Positions 27,084 to 36,019 of a DNA stretch of 64,000 nt are shown here, piece after piece. The position numbers and the translations under genes are program-made. The notes under the pieces were generated by a model. It searched no databases. It was not told the DNA's origin and was given only the letters and a program-made list of their open reading frames with translations. Each line of letters opens with the position of its first letter. Positions within the stretch are counted from its first letter, which is position 1. Source of the DNA: Bradyrhizobium semiaridum (GTDB lineage: Bacteria; Pseudomonadota; Alphaproteobacteria; Rhizobiales; Xanthobacteraceae); contig NZ_JAGKJJ010000003.1 in NCBI RefSeq assembly GCF_020329505.1, positions 1 through 64,000 of the forward strand. The letters run 5' to 3'.

Positions 27084-27500
27084 ATGAATGATCGTGAAAC
27101 AATACAGCTATTTCCGTTCGTGGAAGTTGCAGAGGACGCTTATCGATTTGGCTACCGCGCGATCGGAGCGAGCGAATACGTTTCCACGGTCGAAATGCCT
27201 GTCCAGCTCGTAGAGCAAACGGTGCTGACCAGAGCTTCATCAACCGTAGGAATCAGTCCGGACGGAACGGTAATTGCGCGTTTGCTATGGTCACATGCTT
27301 CAGGCAGCATCCCAGATCAATCGACCGACCTCGAGGCACTCGACGCTCTAGTTCGACGAGCCGTAACTATCGAAAACCTTCGGATGGAGGAAGCAACCCT
27401 TTCAGACCTCAGTACACTCCTGCAGAGACTCGAGTGTTGTATCAGTCTGGTCAAGGAAGCCATCAGCCAGATGTCAAGCGAACCAATTACTCCGGTCTAG
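27084..27500 (+). CDS. Hypothetical protein divergent from the XRE regulator
   Basis: 138 aa from the ATG at 27084 (the frame is open from 26973, but that part is overlapped by the regulator and its operators). Starts MNDRETIQLFPFVEVAEDAY, then a beta-rich region with VSTVEMPVQLVEQTV, and a helical C-terminus (LSTLLQRLECCISLVKEAIS). No family recognised. Upstream the palindromic XRE sites suggest that this gene is the regulator's target. Base composition is less GC-rich than the trb genes to its right. Confidence 0.6.
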   Translation: MNDRETIQLFPFVEVAEDAYRFGYRAIGASEYVSTVEMPVQLVEQTVLTRASSTVGISPDGTVIARLLWSHASGSIPDQSTDLEALDALVRRAVTIENLRMEEATLSDLSTLLQRLECCISLVKEAISQMSSEPITPV

Positions 27501-27849
27501 ATGACGGAAATCTCTGGTTCGCTTCCACCGCATTTGCGGGCACGTAGGATGATTCCTTGCTCTTGCTGGAGCCTTCCGACGGCTCTTTCTGGGCAGATGG
27601 AGCATTGAGACGTCGGGACGGACCAAGCGTCGGGTCCTTCGCGCCGCCTCCCCGGCTGGTTCGCTTGAAATCCGCATCGCCATCTAAAAACGCTTCCAGC
27701 ATAAACGGTATCAGCTCAGTTACTTCTTCCTTGTTGCCGTAGATTTCCGCATAGAAAACAGCATATTCGCGCAACCGCTGCGCCAAACCCGGGGTGAGCA
27801 CAATGGTCATCTTGACCGGTGTCCGATCAGGCAGCTTCGCAAGCTTCAT
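27487..27849 (-). CDS. DUF2274 protein, end of the trb operon
   Basis: 120 aa. N-terminal 65 residues: KLAKLPDRTPVKMTIVLTPG, LREYAVFYAEIYG and ELIPFMLEAFLDGDADF, the DUF2274 pattern always seen just downstream of trbI in chromosomal trb clusters. The C-terminus is a Ser/Pro/Lys-rich tail that looks disordered. The stop lies 13 bp inside the end of the convergent gene at 27084-27500. Only 3 bp separate it from trbI. Function in transfer unknown. Confidence 0.85.
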   Translation of the reverse strand: MKLAKLPDRTPVKMTIVLTPGLAQRLREYAVFYAEIYGNKEEVTELIPFMLEAFLDGDADFKRTSRGGGAKDPTLGPSRRLNAPSAQKEPSEGSSKSKESSYVPANAVEANQRFPSSRPE

Positions 27850-27852
27850 CGC

Positions 27853-29130
27853 TTACCTGTCCTTCGCCGAGGTCTGAACGTCCTGGTACGGCTTCAGCAC
27901 CAGATCCTTCGAAACAATCACCCGCAGCGGCCATCCCGGTCGCACCGTGATCGTCGGCTGCACGTCGAGCTCACGCTCCACCAGGCGCTGCCCAGCCCGG
28001 TTTGTCGTCTGCTGCGTGCTCTCCCGCAGGGCCTTCACGAGATCGCTTTCGTCATTGCCAATCGATAGTTGAGTCCCCACCCCGATCAGGGTCGCCAGGG
28101 CCACGCCCTTGAGCAACTGCCAGGTGTGGAAGTCCACCTCGTCCTCAAGGCCAGCATAGCCAGCGACGTCCGTGGCCGGAAGGTTCTCGATCACGATCGA
28201 ATTGCCATTCGGCAGGATGAGCCGGCTCCATATGACCAGCGCACGCTTTTGGCCGAATGCGACGACGCTATCGTACTTGCCCACGATCCTTGTCCCCTGC
28301 GGGATCAAGAGATGCTCGCCCGTTACCGTGTCGTAGACGTTCTCGGTAACCTGGCCGATGGTAGCCCCGGGCAAATCCGAATTCAGTCCCGTGACGAGGC
28401 TCGCCGGAATGATCGATCCGGCCATCACGGCGTAGGTCGATGGCGCCGGCTTGAGCGCATGGGGATTGGTGGTCTCGGTGTCGGCTTTCGCTCCCACGAA
28501 GGCAAGCTTGCGCGCTTGCGACGAGGGAATAATCTCACTGGAGCGGTCGATCATTGCCTGCGCCGTCTTTGCGAGCTCCGCAGCAGATGGCCCTGTATCG
28601 GATGTTGGAGGCCGGAATGCTGATGGGGCAGCAGCCGTTGCCTCGGTAGTGCTTGTCTGCCTGCGCTTTTCCTGTTTCTCGGACAGCCGGACGAACAAGC
28701 CGGACTCCTTTGCCTGTTGAGCGACCCGTGTCTGGCGGATCCGCTCAGCTCGCTCGGCGTCCTCCTCTGGGTTGGTGCGGAAGCCCGTGTCCGATGTCGC
28801 GCCGGCCTTCTTCTCGTTTTCGGCAAAAGCCCGACCGATGTCTCCCGGAGATGGTGGCCCAAGCCGCGGGGTCGACGGCGGCAGTTCCTCATAGGATTTC
28901 GGCAGCTTGCTCAAGCCCTCGGCGGTCTGCTTGCGGTCCGTGTTGTAAAGCTCGGTCCGCTCCACCTGCTTGAACGAGTGCGGACGGAGCGCAATGAGTA
29001 TCGCCCCGCCAACGAACAGCGCCGCGACGGCGCAGCCGATCATGAGGGCCCGCCGGTTGAGGCGCCGAACGGGCCGCGGCCGCGCCCGCAGTTCAAGCGG
29101 CTCCGGCTCCTGATCCAATCCTGTCGTCAT
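27853..29130 (-). CDS. trbI: TrbI, VirB10-like core-channel protein
   Basis: 425 aa. Short cytoplasmic N-terminus, one transmembrane helix at about residues 29-47 (IGCAVAALFVGGAILIAL), a Pro/Glu/Lys-rich periplasmic linker, and the C-terminal TrbI/VirB10 domain: V-M-A-G-S-I-I-P-A-S-L-V-T-G-L-N-S-D-L-P-G, then LLIPQGTRIVGKYDSVVAFG and RALVIWSRLILPNGNSI. Spans both membranes in the mating-pair channel and links the ATPases to the outer pore. The start overlaps the trbG stop by 4 bp. Confidence 0.95.
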   Translation of the reverse strand: MTTGLDQEPEPLELRARPRPVRRLNRRALMIGCAVAALFVGGAILIALRPHSFKQVERTELYNTDRKQTAEGLSKLPKSYEELPPSTPRLGPPSPGDIGRAFAENEKKAGATSDTGFRTNPEEDAERAERIRQTRVAQQAKESGLFVRLSEKQEKRRQTSTTEATAAAPSAFRPPTSDTGPSAAELAKTAQAMIDRSSEIIPSSQARKLAFVGAKADTETTNPHALKPAPSTYAVMAGSIIPASLVTGLNSDLPGATIGQVTENVYDTVTGEHLLIPQGTRIVGKYDSVVAFGQKRALVIWSRLILPNGNSIVIENLPATDVAGYAGLEDEVDFHTWQLLKGVALATLIGVGTQLSIGNDESDLVKALRESTQQTTNRAGQRLVERELDVQPTITVRPGWPLRVIVSKDLVLKPYQDVQTSAKDR

Positions 29131-30152
29131 GAGGCGCTCCCGGTGCTGAAGGCCTGCGACACGGGGCGCGCGTCGATACGGATGATCCTGACGATGCGCT
29201 GCGGACTCTCACCAAGACGAAGCTCGGCGGCACCGAACATACGATCGACGATGTAGTAGGAACCGCGGACCCGATAGTTGACGAGGTTTGGCCGGCCATC
29301 AGCGCCGGCAACGAACAAGGGCGGCGCCTCCCCTTGCGACAGGCCGGAGGGCATCTGGATGTAGACCTTGCGGCCGTCGTCGAAGGCGCGTAGCGGCCGC
29401 CACGGCGGATCGTCTCCCTCGATCCGATAGCGGAAGTTCAGGCTGTCGAGCCGCACCCCGCGATCGGCGATGCGTTCCTCGCTTTCCTGGGCGACGACGT
29501 TCTGCTTGTGGAGGGCGACCAGCGTATCCGTCGGATAGGTCCATGAGATCGAGGCCATGTAGGTCTGTTTGGTCGAGACGAGCTCGAGGTGATAGGCACG
29601 ACGGTCAGTTAGGACCACGAGGTTGGTCTGGATATCTGGAAGCGTTGGCTTGACCAGGATGTGCACCCGCCGAGCGCTTCCCTGCCCGCTCGAGGTATCT
29701 CCGACCACCCAGCGAACCGTATCGCCGGTGGAGACGTCGATCAGCTCCTCGCCCGGTTGCAGCGCGATGGTCGAGACCTTCTCCGGGCTGGCATAAAGCC
29801 GGTAGAGCGCACCTTCCGTCCACGGGTAGACTTGGATGGCGTTGATATAGCCTGCGCGTGTCGGCTCCATCCGTGCCGCCTTGTTGGCCTTGGCGATCGC
29901 CTGCTCCGGCGGCAGCTTTTCCTCCTTGGCGCTCTTTGTCGGAAACGGCTTCAACTGGCCCGGCAATGGCAGGATCTTGGGCGTCTCGACGACCTGTACC
30001 GGCGCCGGAGGATCGGCGTCTGAAAGCGCCTTCTCAAAGGTCATCTCATCATAGGGCGCTTCGACATTGAGTTTGGTGGCGCATCCGGCAAGCCCAAGAG
30101 ATAATGCAAGGACGCTGGCCGACGCGAGCTGGGTGAGAGCTTTGGAATTCAT
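29127..30152 (-). CDS. trbG: TrbG, VirB9-like outer-membrane channel component
   Basis: 341 aa. Lipoprotein-type signal: basic start, hydrophobic run, then lipobox LAGC at residues 21-24. The middle holds IQVYPWTEGALYRLYASPEK and VSTIALQPGEELIDVSTGDT, the C-terminal half LNFRYRIEGDDPPWRPLRAF, all VirB9/TrbG hallmarks. Forms the outer-membrane part of the conjugation core with TrbI. Overlaps both neighbours by 4 bp. Confidence 0.95.
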   Translation of the reverse strand: MNSKALTQLASASVLALSLGLAGCATKLNVEAPYDEMTFEKALSDADPPAPVQVVETPKILPLPGQLKPFPTKSAKEEKLPPEQAIAKANKAARMEPTRAGYINAIQVYPWTEGALYRLYASPEKVSTIALQPGEELIDVSTGDTVRWVVGDTSSGQGSARRVHILVKPTLPDIQTNLVVLTDRRAYHLELVSTKQTYMASISWTYPTDTLVALHKQNVVAQESEERIADRGVRLDSLNFRYRIEGDDPPWRPLRAFDDGRKVYIQMPSGLSQGEAPPLFVAGADGRPNLVNYRVRGSYYIVDRMFGAAELRLGESPQRIVRIIRIDARPVSQAFSTGSAS

Positions 30153-30853
30153 TTGGCGTCTCCAATGAGGTCGCGCGACCAGTTGAGGGAATGGACGTAG
30201 AGGCCGAGAGGGTTCTTTCGCAGCGTTTCGGCATCTGTGGGCGGTTTGAGAACGGTGGTGACGAGACCGGTAAAGCGCTCTGTCTTTGCGATCGCCCCGT
30301 TCTCGTAGGTGTTCTCCTTCCAGCGGATCTCGAAGCTGTCGCCGGACGCACGCACCACCGAGGTGACTTCGGTCGTCACCGTCTTGGACCCAATTTTTGT
30401 GAAGGGGTCGGCCTCTCGCGCGTAGTCGTTCAGCGCTTGCGCGCCTCGGTCGGTGACGAAGTCGTAGGCGCGCAGCCAGTTCGCCCGGACAATGATCGGA
30501 TCGATCGACAGGGAGCGGACGTTCTCGACGAACCGCGCAAGGAAATGCGCGATCTGCGCGTCTGACGGCTGATAGGCTTCGAGCGCCGGCCCGACTGCGC
30601 GGACTTCGCCGAGCCGATCGACCTCGACCACGTAGGGAACGACGCCCGAGCGGGCGATCTGGGTAAAGATCGTCAACCCAAGGACACTGGACAGGCCGAT
30701 CGCCGCCAGCGCTGCGAGCCGCCAGTTGCTCGCCTGCACGCGGGCGGAGCCTAGCCGCTCGTCCCAGACCTGGGCCGCTTTCTGGTAGGGCGTGACCGGC
30801 TCTGGCGTCTCGCCATAGCGAACCGACACGCGCTGAAAGGGATGACTTGCCAT
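30149..30853 (-). CDS. trbF: TrbF, VirB8-like inner-membrane assembly factor
   Basis: 234 aa. N-terminal cytoplasmic tail with PYQKAAQVWDERLGSARVQA, a transmembrane helix at about residues 46-66, then the VirB8 fold with VVPYVVEVDRLGEVRAVGPA, FLARFVENVRSLSIDPIIVR, N-Y-A-R and the RWKENTYENG strand. Bridges inner-membrane ATPases and the periplasmic channel. 3 bp from trbL. Confidence 0.95.
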   Translation of the reverse strand: MASHPFQRVSVRYGETPEPVTPYQKAAQVWDERLGSARVQASNWRLAALAAIGLSSVLGLTIFTQIARSGVVPYVVEVDRLGEVRAVGPALEAYQPSDAQIAHFLARFVENVRSLSIDPIIVRANWLRAYDFVTDRGAQALNDYAREADPFTKIGSKTVTTEVTSVVRASGDSFEIRWKENTYENGAIAKTERFTGLVTTVLKPPTDAETLRKNPLGLYVHSLNWSRDLIGDAK

Positions 30854-30856
30854 ATC

Positions 30857-32020
30857 CTATTCTTCCCCCAGCTTCGGACCCGAAGAATGCCCACCTTTGT
30901 CACCCTCCTTCAGGGTGTGAGCGGCGACTTGCGCTGCTTCCCTCGCGTATCCCCGTCCTGACGAAGCGGCCCCACGACCTGCGCCTGTAGCAGCCGCTCC
31001 GTTCGTTGCGCTGCCAGTGCCCGCACTCGAGAGCTGATCCGCGGTTGCGGCTCGGGCTGACGTGCCCGCAGCCGAAGATACTCCCGTGAGCGACGCTGCG
31101 GATCGAACCGCAGTCATTGAACCGCCTGCCGCAACCCGAAGACCACCCGCGGCCACCGCTCCGCCGCCGATCACGACAGCTGCCGCACCCGCCACCGTTC
31201 CTGCAGCCGCGCCGGCGCCGAGCTGAGGCGCGCCGGAGACCAATCCCGATGCGATTCCTGGCCCGAAGATGCCAAGCCCAAACAGCGAAAGGGCCGCCAG
31301 CAACAAGCTCATGGCCGACGCGATGTCGACCGGCCGGGTCAGCGTGCTCGCGAGCTGGCCGAAGATGGTCGAGCCGATGCCGATGATGATCGCGAGCACC
31401 ATCACCTTCACCCCCGAGGCCACCACGTTGCCGAGCGTCTTTTCCGCCAGGAATGCGGTTTTTCCCCACAGGGCGAACGGCACGAGAATGAAGCTTGCAA
31501 GCGTCGTCAGCTTGAATTCGATCAGGGTGACGAAGAGCTGCACCGAGAGGACGAAGAACGCGAGCACGATCAGGATCCAGCAAAACAGCAGGATCAGGAT
31601 CGTTGGCAGGTTAGTCAGGACATCAAAGCCCGAGAATTGCCCGGTCTCCTCCAGGAGAGGATGAGCGGCTGTAAATCCGGCGGAGGCAACAAAACCTGGT
31701 CGGGCCAGGTCGGCCGCGCTTAAGCTCCCGCCGGCTGCCTTTAAGCCGATGGTCGAGAACGACGCGAAAACGATATCGGCAAGGTTCTTGAAGTTGCCGA
31801 TGATGAATGCGAACGCGCCGACATAAAGCACCTTCTTGGCAAGCGTGACCATGATGTGGTCGTCCGCGCGCATGCTCCAGGCAAGCCCGGCAAGCGTCAG
31901 GTCGATGCCGATCAATGTTGAACTCAGGAATGAGACATCGCCGGACAGGAGACCAAATCCAGAGTCGATGTAGCGCGAGAAGGCCTCGGTAAAGCGGTCA
32001 ATGACGGAGAGATCAGCCAT
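30857..32020 (-). CDS. trbL: TrbL, VirB6-like polytopic membrane protein
   Basis: 387 aa. Five to six hydrophobic spans between residues 30 and 270, with the family segment FVALLIEFK-like LFVTLIEFKLTTLASFILVP and PFALWGKTAFLAEKTLGNVV. The C-terminal 120 residues are Gly/Ala/Ser-rich and probably disordered, as usual in TrbL. Inner-membrane channel component of the type IV secretion system. The gap to trbJ is only 11 bp, so no trbK fits between them. Confidence 0.93.
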   Translation of the reverse strand: MADLSVIDRFTEAFSRYIDSGFGLLSGDVSFLSSTLIGIDLTLAGLAWSMRADDHIMVTLAKKVLYVGAFAFIIGNFKNLADIVFASFSTIGLKAAGGSLSAADLARPGFVASAGFTAAHPLLEETGQFSGFDVLTNLPTILILLFCWILIVLAFFVLSVQLFVTLIEFKLTTLASFILVPFALWGKTAFLAEKTLGNVVASGVKVMVLAIIIGIGSTIFGQLASTLTRPVDIASAMSLLLAALSLFGLGIFGPGIASGLVSGAPQLGAGAAAGTVAGAAAVVIGGGAVAAGGLRVAAGGSMTAVRSAASLTGVSSAAGTSARAATADQLSSAGTGSATNGAAATGAGRGAASSGRGYAREAAQVAAHTLKEGDKGGHSSGPKLGEE

Positions 32021-32031
32021 GGCGCCCTCAC

Positions 32032-32784
32032 CTACTTGCCGGCGGTGTAGGCATGGCCATCGCCTATGAAGCGATTGAATCGCTCCTTCGCGGCGGTTGA
32101 CGACGCTTGCTGCTCGGCGGCGCGCAACGTCTCAGCGCGCGCCTGCGTTGCCATGAGCGCCTGGGTCTGCAAAGACTGCTTGATCTGGAGGCCAAGCAGC
32201 TCGTTGCCGGACTGTTGGGCCTGCAGTGAGCCAACCGCAGCAGACGAATTCGCCATCAGCGTTCGAAGCGTTTGGCCGTCCTGATCCAAAGAACTGACGA
32301 TAGCCGACTGGATGGTGAGCGACTGCTTCAGACCATCGTAGCTATTGTCCCATCGCGACGTCGCATCCAAGACCAGCTTGTCAGAGGAAACGGCTGCCGC
32401 GTATTGGCGAGGATAAAGCCGTTCAAAATCCTGCTGGGTCTTCTGAACATCAAACGAGAGGTTCTTCGCCTGAGCAATCAGGCCGTTCATCTGAGCGATC
32501 GTCGATGTGAGCTGGCCAGCTACGCTTGTAGGCAGGCTCGCAAGATGTTTGGACTGATTCAGCAGCGACTGCGCCTGGTTTTCGAGGCTCCTGATCTGGT
32601 TGTTGATCTGCTCGAGCGCGCGCGCGGCCGTCAGAAGATTCTGACCGTAATTCGTTGGATCGAAGACGATATCGAACGCGCCGAGCCGCCGCGATCCATT
32701 CACCGCAATCACGAACGATAGTAGCGTTGTCAGAATAACTCTTGAGGTTGTTCCCATGAACATGCGACCTGTACTTTCGAGCAT
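32032..32784 (-). CDS. trbJ: TrbJ, VirB5-like minor pilus component
   Basis: Up to 250 aa; the true start may be one of two later ATGs (residues 8 and 10), just before a signal peptide. Mature part: AFDIVFDPTNYGQNLLTAAR, then long helices (LEQINNQIRSLENQAQSLLN, LLGLQIKQSLQTQALMATQ) typical of VirB5/TrbJ. A T4SS pilus-tip protein exported to the periplasm. Coiled-coil rich, no cysteines. Confidence 0.93.
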   Translation of the reverse strand: MLESTGRMFMGTTSRVILTTLLSFVIAVNGSRRLGAFDIVFDPTNYGQNLLTAARALEQINNQIRSLENQAQSLLNQSKHLASLPTSVAGQLTSTIAQMNGLIAQAKNLSFDVQKTQQDFERLYPRQYAAAVSSDKLVLDATSRWDNSYDGLKQSLTIQSAIVSSLDQDGQTLRTLMANSSAAVGSLQAQQSGNELLGLQIKQSLQTQALMATQARAETLRAAEQQASSTAAKERFNRFIGDGHAYTAGK

Positions 32785-32811
32785 GGAAGACTCCAGGGAT
32801 TGAGGTTGAGG

Positions 32812-35382
32812 TCAGGCCTTATGGGCCTGTGCGAAGGTGCTGATGAGATTGGCGGCCCAGTTCAGACCGCGTTCGGCGAGGTAGCGCTCGGCGAAATGGT
32901 GAGGCCCGGTGCGGGCAAGGACGGCGTCAATGGCGCGCTGATCTTCTGGTGCGGAGGCTCCGACGAACGCGAGCGCGACTGGTCCTAAGCCGAGCTCAAA
33001 CAGGCGATTTCCGGCACGGGACTGCAAATAGTAGTCACGTTTGGGGAATGCTTCCGCGATCAGGCGAATTTGTGTGTCGTTCAAGCCGAACCGGCGATAG
33101 GGTTCGGTCTGGGTCGGCTCCAATGCACGGGGATTCGGCAGGAAAATCCTGCTTGGACAGGACTCGATGATCGCAGGCGCAATCTGGCTGTCGGCGATAT
33201 CGGCGAGCGACTGGGTTGCGAAAATGACGGCCACGTTCTTTTTGCGCAGCGTCTTCAGCCATTCGCGGATACGGCTTGCGAACAGCGGATCGTCCAGAAA
33301 CACCCAGGCTTCGTCCAGCACCAGCAAGGTGGGCCGGCCGTCGAAGCGGTCTTCCAGGGTGTGGAAGAGATAGGTCAGGACCGGCGCCACCAGGCCTGGC
33401 AACGCCATCAGCTCTTCCATCTCGAACGTCAGCACGTCTGCGCCGGAAAGGCGGTCGGCGTCTGCGTCCAGGAAGCGGCCGTACGGTCCTTCGAGCGTGT
33501 AAGGCTGCAGCGCCTGCCGCAGGGCGTCGCGGGCAAGCAACGCGACGAGCCCGGTCATTGTCCTCTGGGAAACGGGCGCAGAGCCGAGGCTTCTCAGCGC
33601 CGACCACAACGTCTCCTTGACGTCGGGCGTTACGGTCACGCGCTCATGGGCGAGCACGCCGCAAAGCCAGTCAAGTGCCCAGAGCCGCGATCCCTCCTCC
33701 GCAACATCCTTCAGCGGCTGGAAGGCAATGCCACCCTTGGCGCCCAGCTCGTACCAGGCTCCTGATAACGCGAGTGTGGTCGCCCGAGCCGACCGCCCCT
33801 TGTCAAAGGTGATCAATTGGGCGTTCGGATAGCGCCGGAATTGAAGGGCGAGCATCGACAGCAGGACCGACTTGCCCGCGCCCGTGGGACCGACGATGAT
33901 CGTATGGCCGACGTCGCCGGCGTGGAGCGACAGCCGGAACGGGGTCGCGCCCTTGGTCTTGGCGATCAGAAGTGGCGGACCGTCGAGGTGTTCGCACCGT
34001 TCGGGTCCGGCCCATACCGCCGACAATGGGCACATGTGGGCCAGGTTCAGCGTATGAACGATGGGTTGGCGGATGTTGGCATAAGCCTGCCCCGGCAGAC
34101 CACCCAGCCAGGCCTCAACCGCATTGACGCTCTCGCGGATCGCCGTGAAGCCCCGGCTATTGATCACCCGCTCAACCGCGCGGATCTTTTCGTCCGCTTG
34201 ATGCGAGTCCTCGTCGCTGACGGTAACCGTCGTCGTGATGTAACCAAAAGCAACCAGGTCGTCGCCAAGCTCGGAGAGCGCAGCATCGGCGTCGAGAGCC
34301 TTGTTGCTGGCGTCGTTGTCGAGCAGTGCCGCCTGCTCATTGAACATGACCTCTTTGAGGATCGCTGCGAGGGACTTCCGCTTGGCAAACCATTGCCGCC
34401 GGTAACGTGACAGCGTCGCGTTTGCCTGCGTGCGATCGAGCGGAATGAACCGGGTGGCCCAGCGGTAGGCAACGCCAAGCCGGTTCAGCTCGTCAAGCAG
34501 GCCGGGAAAGGTGACGTGCGGAAACCCGAGGACGGTCAACATGCGCAGATGGCTGCGCCCGATTGCCGGAGATAATCCGCCGGTAAGCGGCTCATCGCTC
34601 AGGAAACAATCGAGATAGGCCGGGGTCTTGGGAACGCGCACCGGGTGGCGCTTGGTCGAGACGCAGCTATGGAGATAGGTGAGCGTCTCCGCATCATCGA
34701 GGGGCCAGATCTCGGGCAAGACCGACGAGAGCAGATCGATCGTCCGGTCGGTTTCCTGGATGAACCTCTGGAGATGATCGCGATAGCCTTTCTCGTCGCT
34801 ATCATATCTCTGTTGGGTGTCGATCTCGCTGTCGTCGGTGTCACCTTCCGCAGCCGCTTTAATCGATTGCCCGGGCCGAATGCGTTGCCCTTTTCTGGTC
34901 ACGCGCCCCTTCGTCTTGGGACGTTCGAGGAATAAACCTTCGAGGCGCGAAACCCTTTCCGCCGGCGGCAGGTACACCAAGGTCAGATGCAGCACGCTTT
35001 CAAAATGCTGCCCGCCGGGCCGTGATGGATCCTTCCATGCGACACCAGCGGGCCCTTCGAAACCGGCGCGCCGTTCCTCATCGATCAGCCAGGACACCGG
35101 GTCCGGAAACTCGGATCGCGGGTATTCGGAGGCCGGGATGCGCGTGGCATCAAAGAACAGAGCCCAGCCGGAACTGAAGCGCTTCAGGACATTGTTGACG
35201 CGCGACGCCACGCTCATCAGCTCGGCCTCGGTCGCACTGTCGAGGTCCGGTCCGCGGTAGCGTATCGTCCGCTGAAAGCTGCCGTCCTTGTTGAGGATGA
35301 CGCCGGGAGCGACCAGGCACGCCCATGGCAGCCAATCGGCCAGCCGATAGGCATTGCCGCGGAATTCTCTCAAGTTCAGCAT
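32812..35382 (-). CDS. trbE: TrbE, VirB4-type transfer ATPase
   Basis: 856 aa from the ATG at 35382 (MLNLREFRGNAYRLADWLPW); the frame is open further upstream but overlaps trbD. N-terminal CagE/TrbE domain, then Walker A VGPTGAGKSVLLSML near residue 450 and Walker B TLLVLDEAWVFLDDPLF near 680, then VIFATQSLADIADSQ. Largest ATPase of the T4SS, powering pilus assembly at the inner membrane. Its start codon lies 7 bp inside the trbD end. Confidence 0.95.
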   Translation of the reverse strand: MLNLREFRGNAYRLADWLPWACLVAPGVILNKDGSFQRTIRYRGPDLDSATEAELMSVASRVNNVLKRFSSGWALFFDATRIPASEYPRSEFPDPVSWLIDEERRAGFEGPAGVAWKDPSRPGGQHFESVLHLTLVYLPPAERVSRLEGLFLERPKTKGRVTRKGQRIRPGQSIKAAAEGDTDDSEIDTQQRYDSDEKGYRDHLQRFIQETDRTIDLLSSVLPEIWPLDDAETLTYLHSCVSTKRHPVRVPKTPAYLDCFLSDEPLTGGLSPAIGRSHLRMLTVLGFPHVTFPGLLDELNRLGVAYRWATRFIPLDRTQANATLSRYRRQWFAKRKSLAAILKEVMFNEQAALLDNDASNKALDADAALSELGDDLVAFGYITTTVTVSDEDSHQADEKIRAVERVINSRGFTAIRESVNAVEAWLGGLPGQAYANIRQPIVHTLNLAHMCPLSAVWAGPERCEHLDGPPLLIAKTKGATPFRLSLHAGDVGHTIIVGPTGAGKSVLLSMLALQFRRYPNAQLITFDKGRSARATTLALSGAWYELGAKGGIAFQPLKDVAEEGSRLWALDWLCGVLAHERVTVTPDVKETLWSALRSLGSAPVSQRTMTGLVALLARDALRQALQPYTLEGPYGRFLDADADRLSGADVLTFEMEELMALPGLVAPVLTYLFHTLEDRFDGRPTLLVLDEAWVFLDDPLFASRIREWLKTLRKKNVAVIFATQSLADIADSQIAPAIIESCPSRIFLPNPRALEPTQTEPYRRFGLNDTQIRLIAEAFPKRDYYLQSRAGNRLFELGLGPVALAFVGASAPEDQRAIDAVLARTGPHHFAERYLAERGLNWAANLISTFAQAHKA

Positions 35383-35633
35383 GCGAGCCGCCCTTTGTGC
35401 TTGGTGTGACGGATCGCGACCTCGACGAAAGCCGGGTCGCGTTTGGCTAGCCAAACGGCCGCGCTGTGGCCGATGACCCAGAGCACGAGGCCGGCGAGCC
35501 AAAGCCGCAAGCCGAGCGCCAGCACGGCTGAGAGTGTCCCGATCAGGATCGCCGCGGCACGCGGGGCGCCGCCGATCAGGATGGGCTCCGTCAATGAGCG
35601 GTGGAGCACGAGTTCAAAACCATCGGGGCGCAT
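35376..35633 (-). CDS. trbD: TrbD, VirB3-like membrane protein
   Basis: 85 aa. MRPDGFELVLHRSLTEPILI, then two hydrophobic segments and the end DPAFVEVAIRHTKHKGRLAC, typical of TrbD/VirB3. The ATG at 35633 touches the trbC stop; a longer in-frame reading to 35993 is a shadow of trbC. Inner-membrane partner of the TrbE ATPase. Confidence 0.93.
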   Translation of the reverse strand: MRPDGFELVLHRSLTEPILIGGAPRAAAILIGTLSAVLALGLRLWLAGLVLWVIGHSAAVWLAKRDPAFVEVAIRHTKHKGRLAC

Positions 35634-36001
35634 TAGATCAGTGCTCCGCCACCGAACGAGAAGAACGACAAGAAGAAGGAGCTTGCGGCGAAGGCGATCG
35701 ACAGGCCGAACACGACCTGGACCATCTTGCGGAATCCACCGGAGGTGTCGCCGAAGGCCAGAGAAATGCCTGTTACCGTAATGATGATGACGGCAACAAT
35801 CTTGGCGACGGGCCCTTGGACGGATTCCAGGACGCGCTCGAGCGGCGCTTCCCACGGCATGCCTGAACCGGCGGCGTGTGCCGCCGTGACACTGAGGAGC
35901 ATGCAGGCCGAAGCCGCACCGAGTGTGGTCAAAGGCAAACCGCTGACCGAACAGAAGCCACGAAGGCGCGAACGCACGTTTAGACCCAGACAAATGGGCA
36001 T
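35633..36001 (-). CDS. trbC: TrbC, VirB2-like pilin
   Basis: 122 aa. Signal peptide ending near S-V-T-A-A-H-A-A-G, then the short pilin body with two hydrophobic helices: V-A-K-I-V-A-V-I-I-I-T-V-T-G-I-S-L-A-F-G and MVQVVFGLSIAFAASSFFLS. Major subunit of the conjugative pilus. Overlaps trbD by 1 bp. Confidence 0.92.
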   Translation of the reverse strand: MPICLGLNVRSRLRGFCSVSGLPLTTLGAASACMLLSVTAAHAAGSGMPWEAPLERVLESVQGPVAKIVAVIIITVTGISLAFGDTSGGFRKMVQVVFGLSIAFAASSFFLSFFSFGGGALI

Positions 36002-36019
36002 ATTGCAGTCTCCTTAAGG

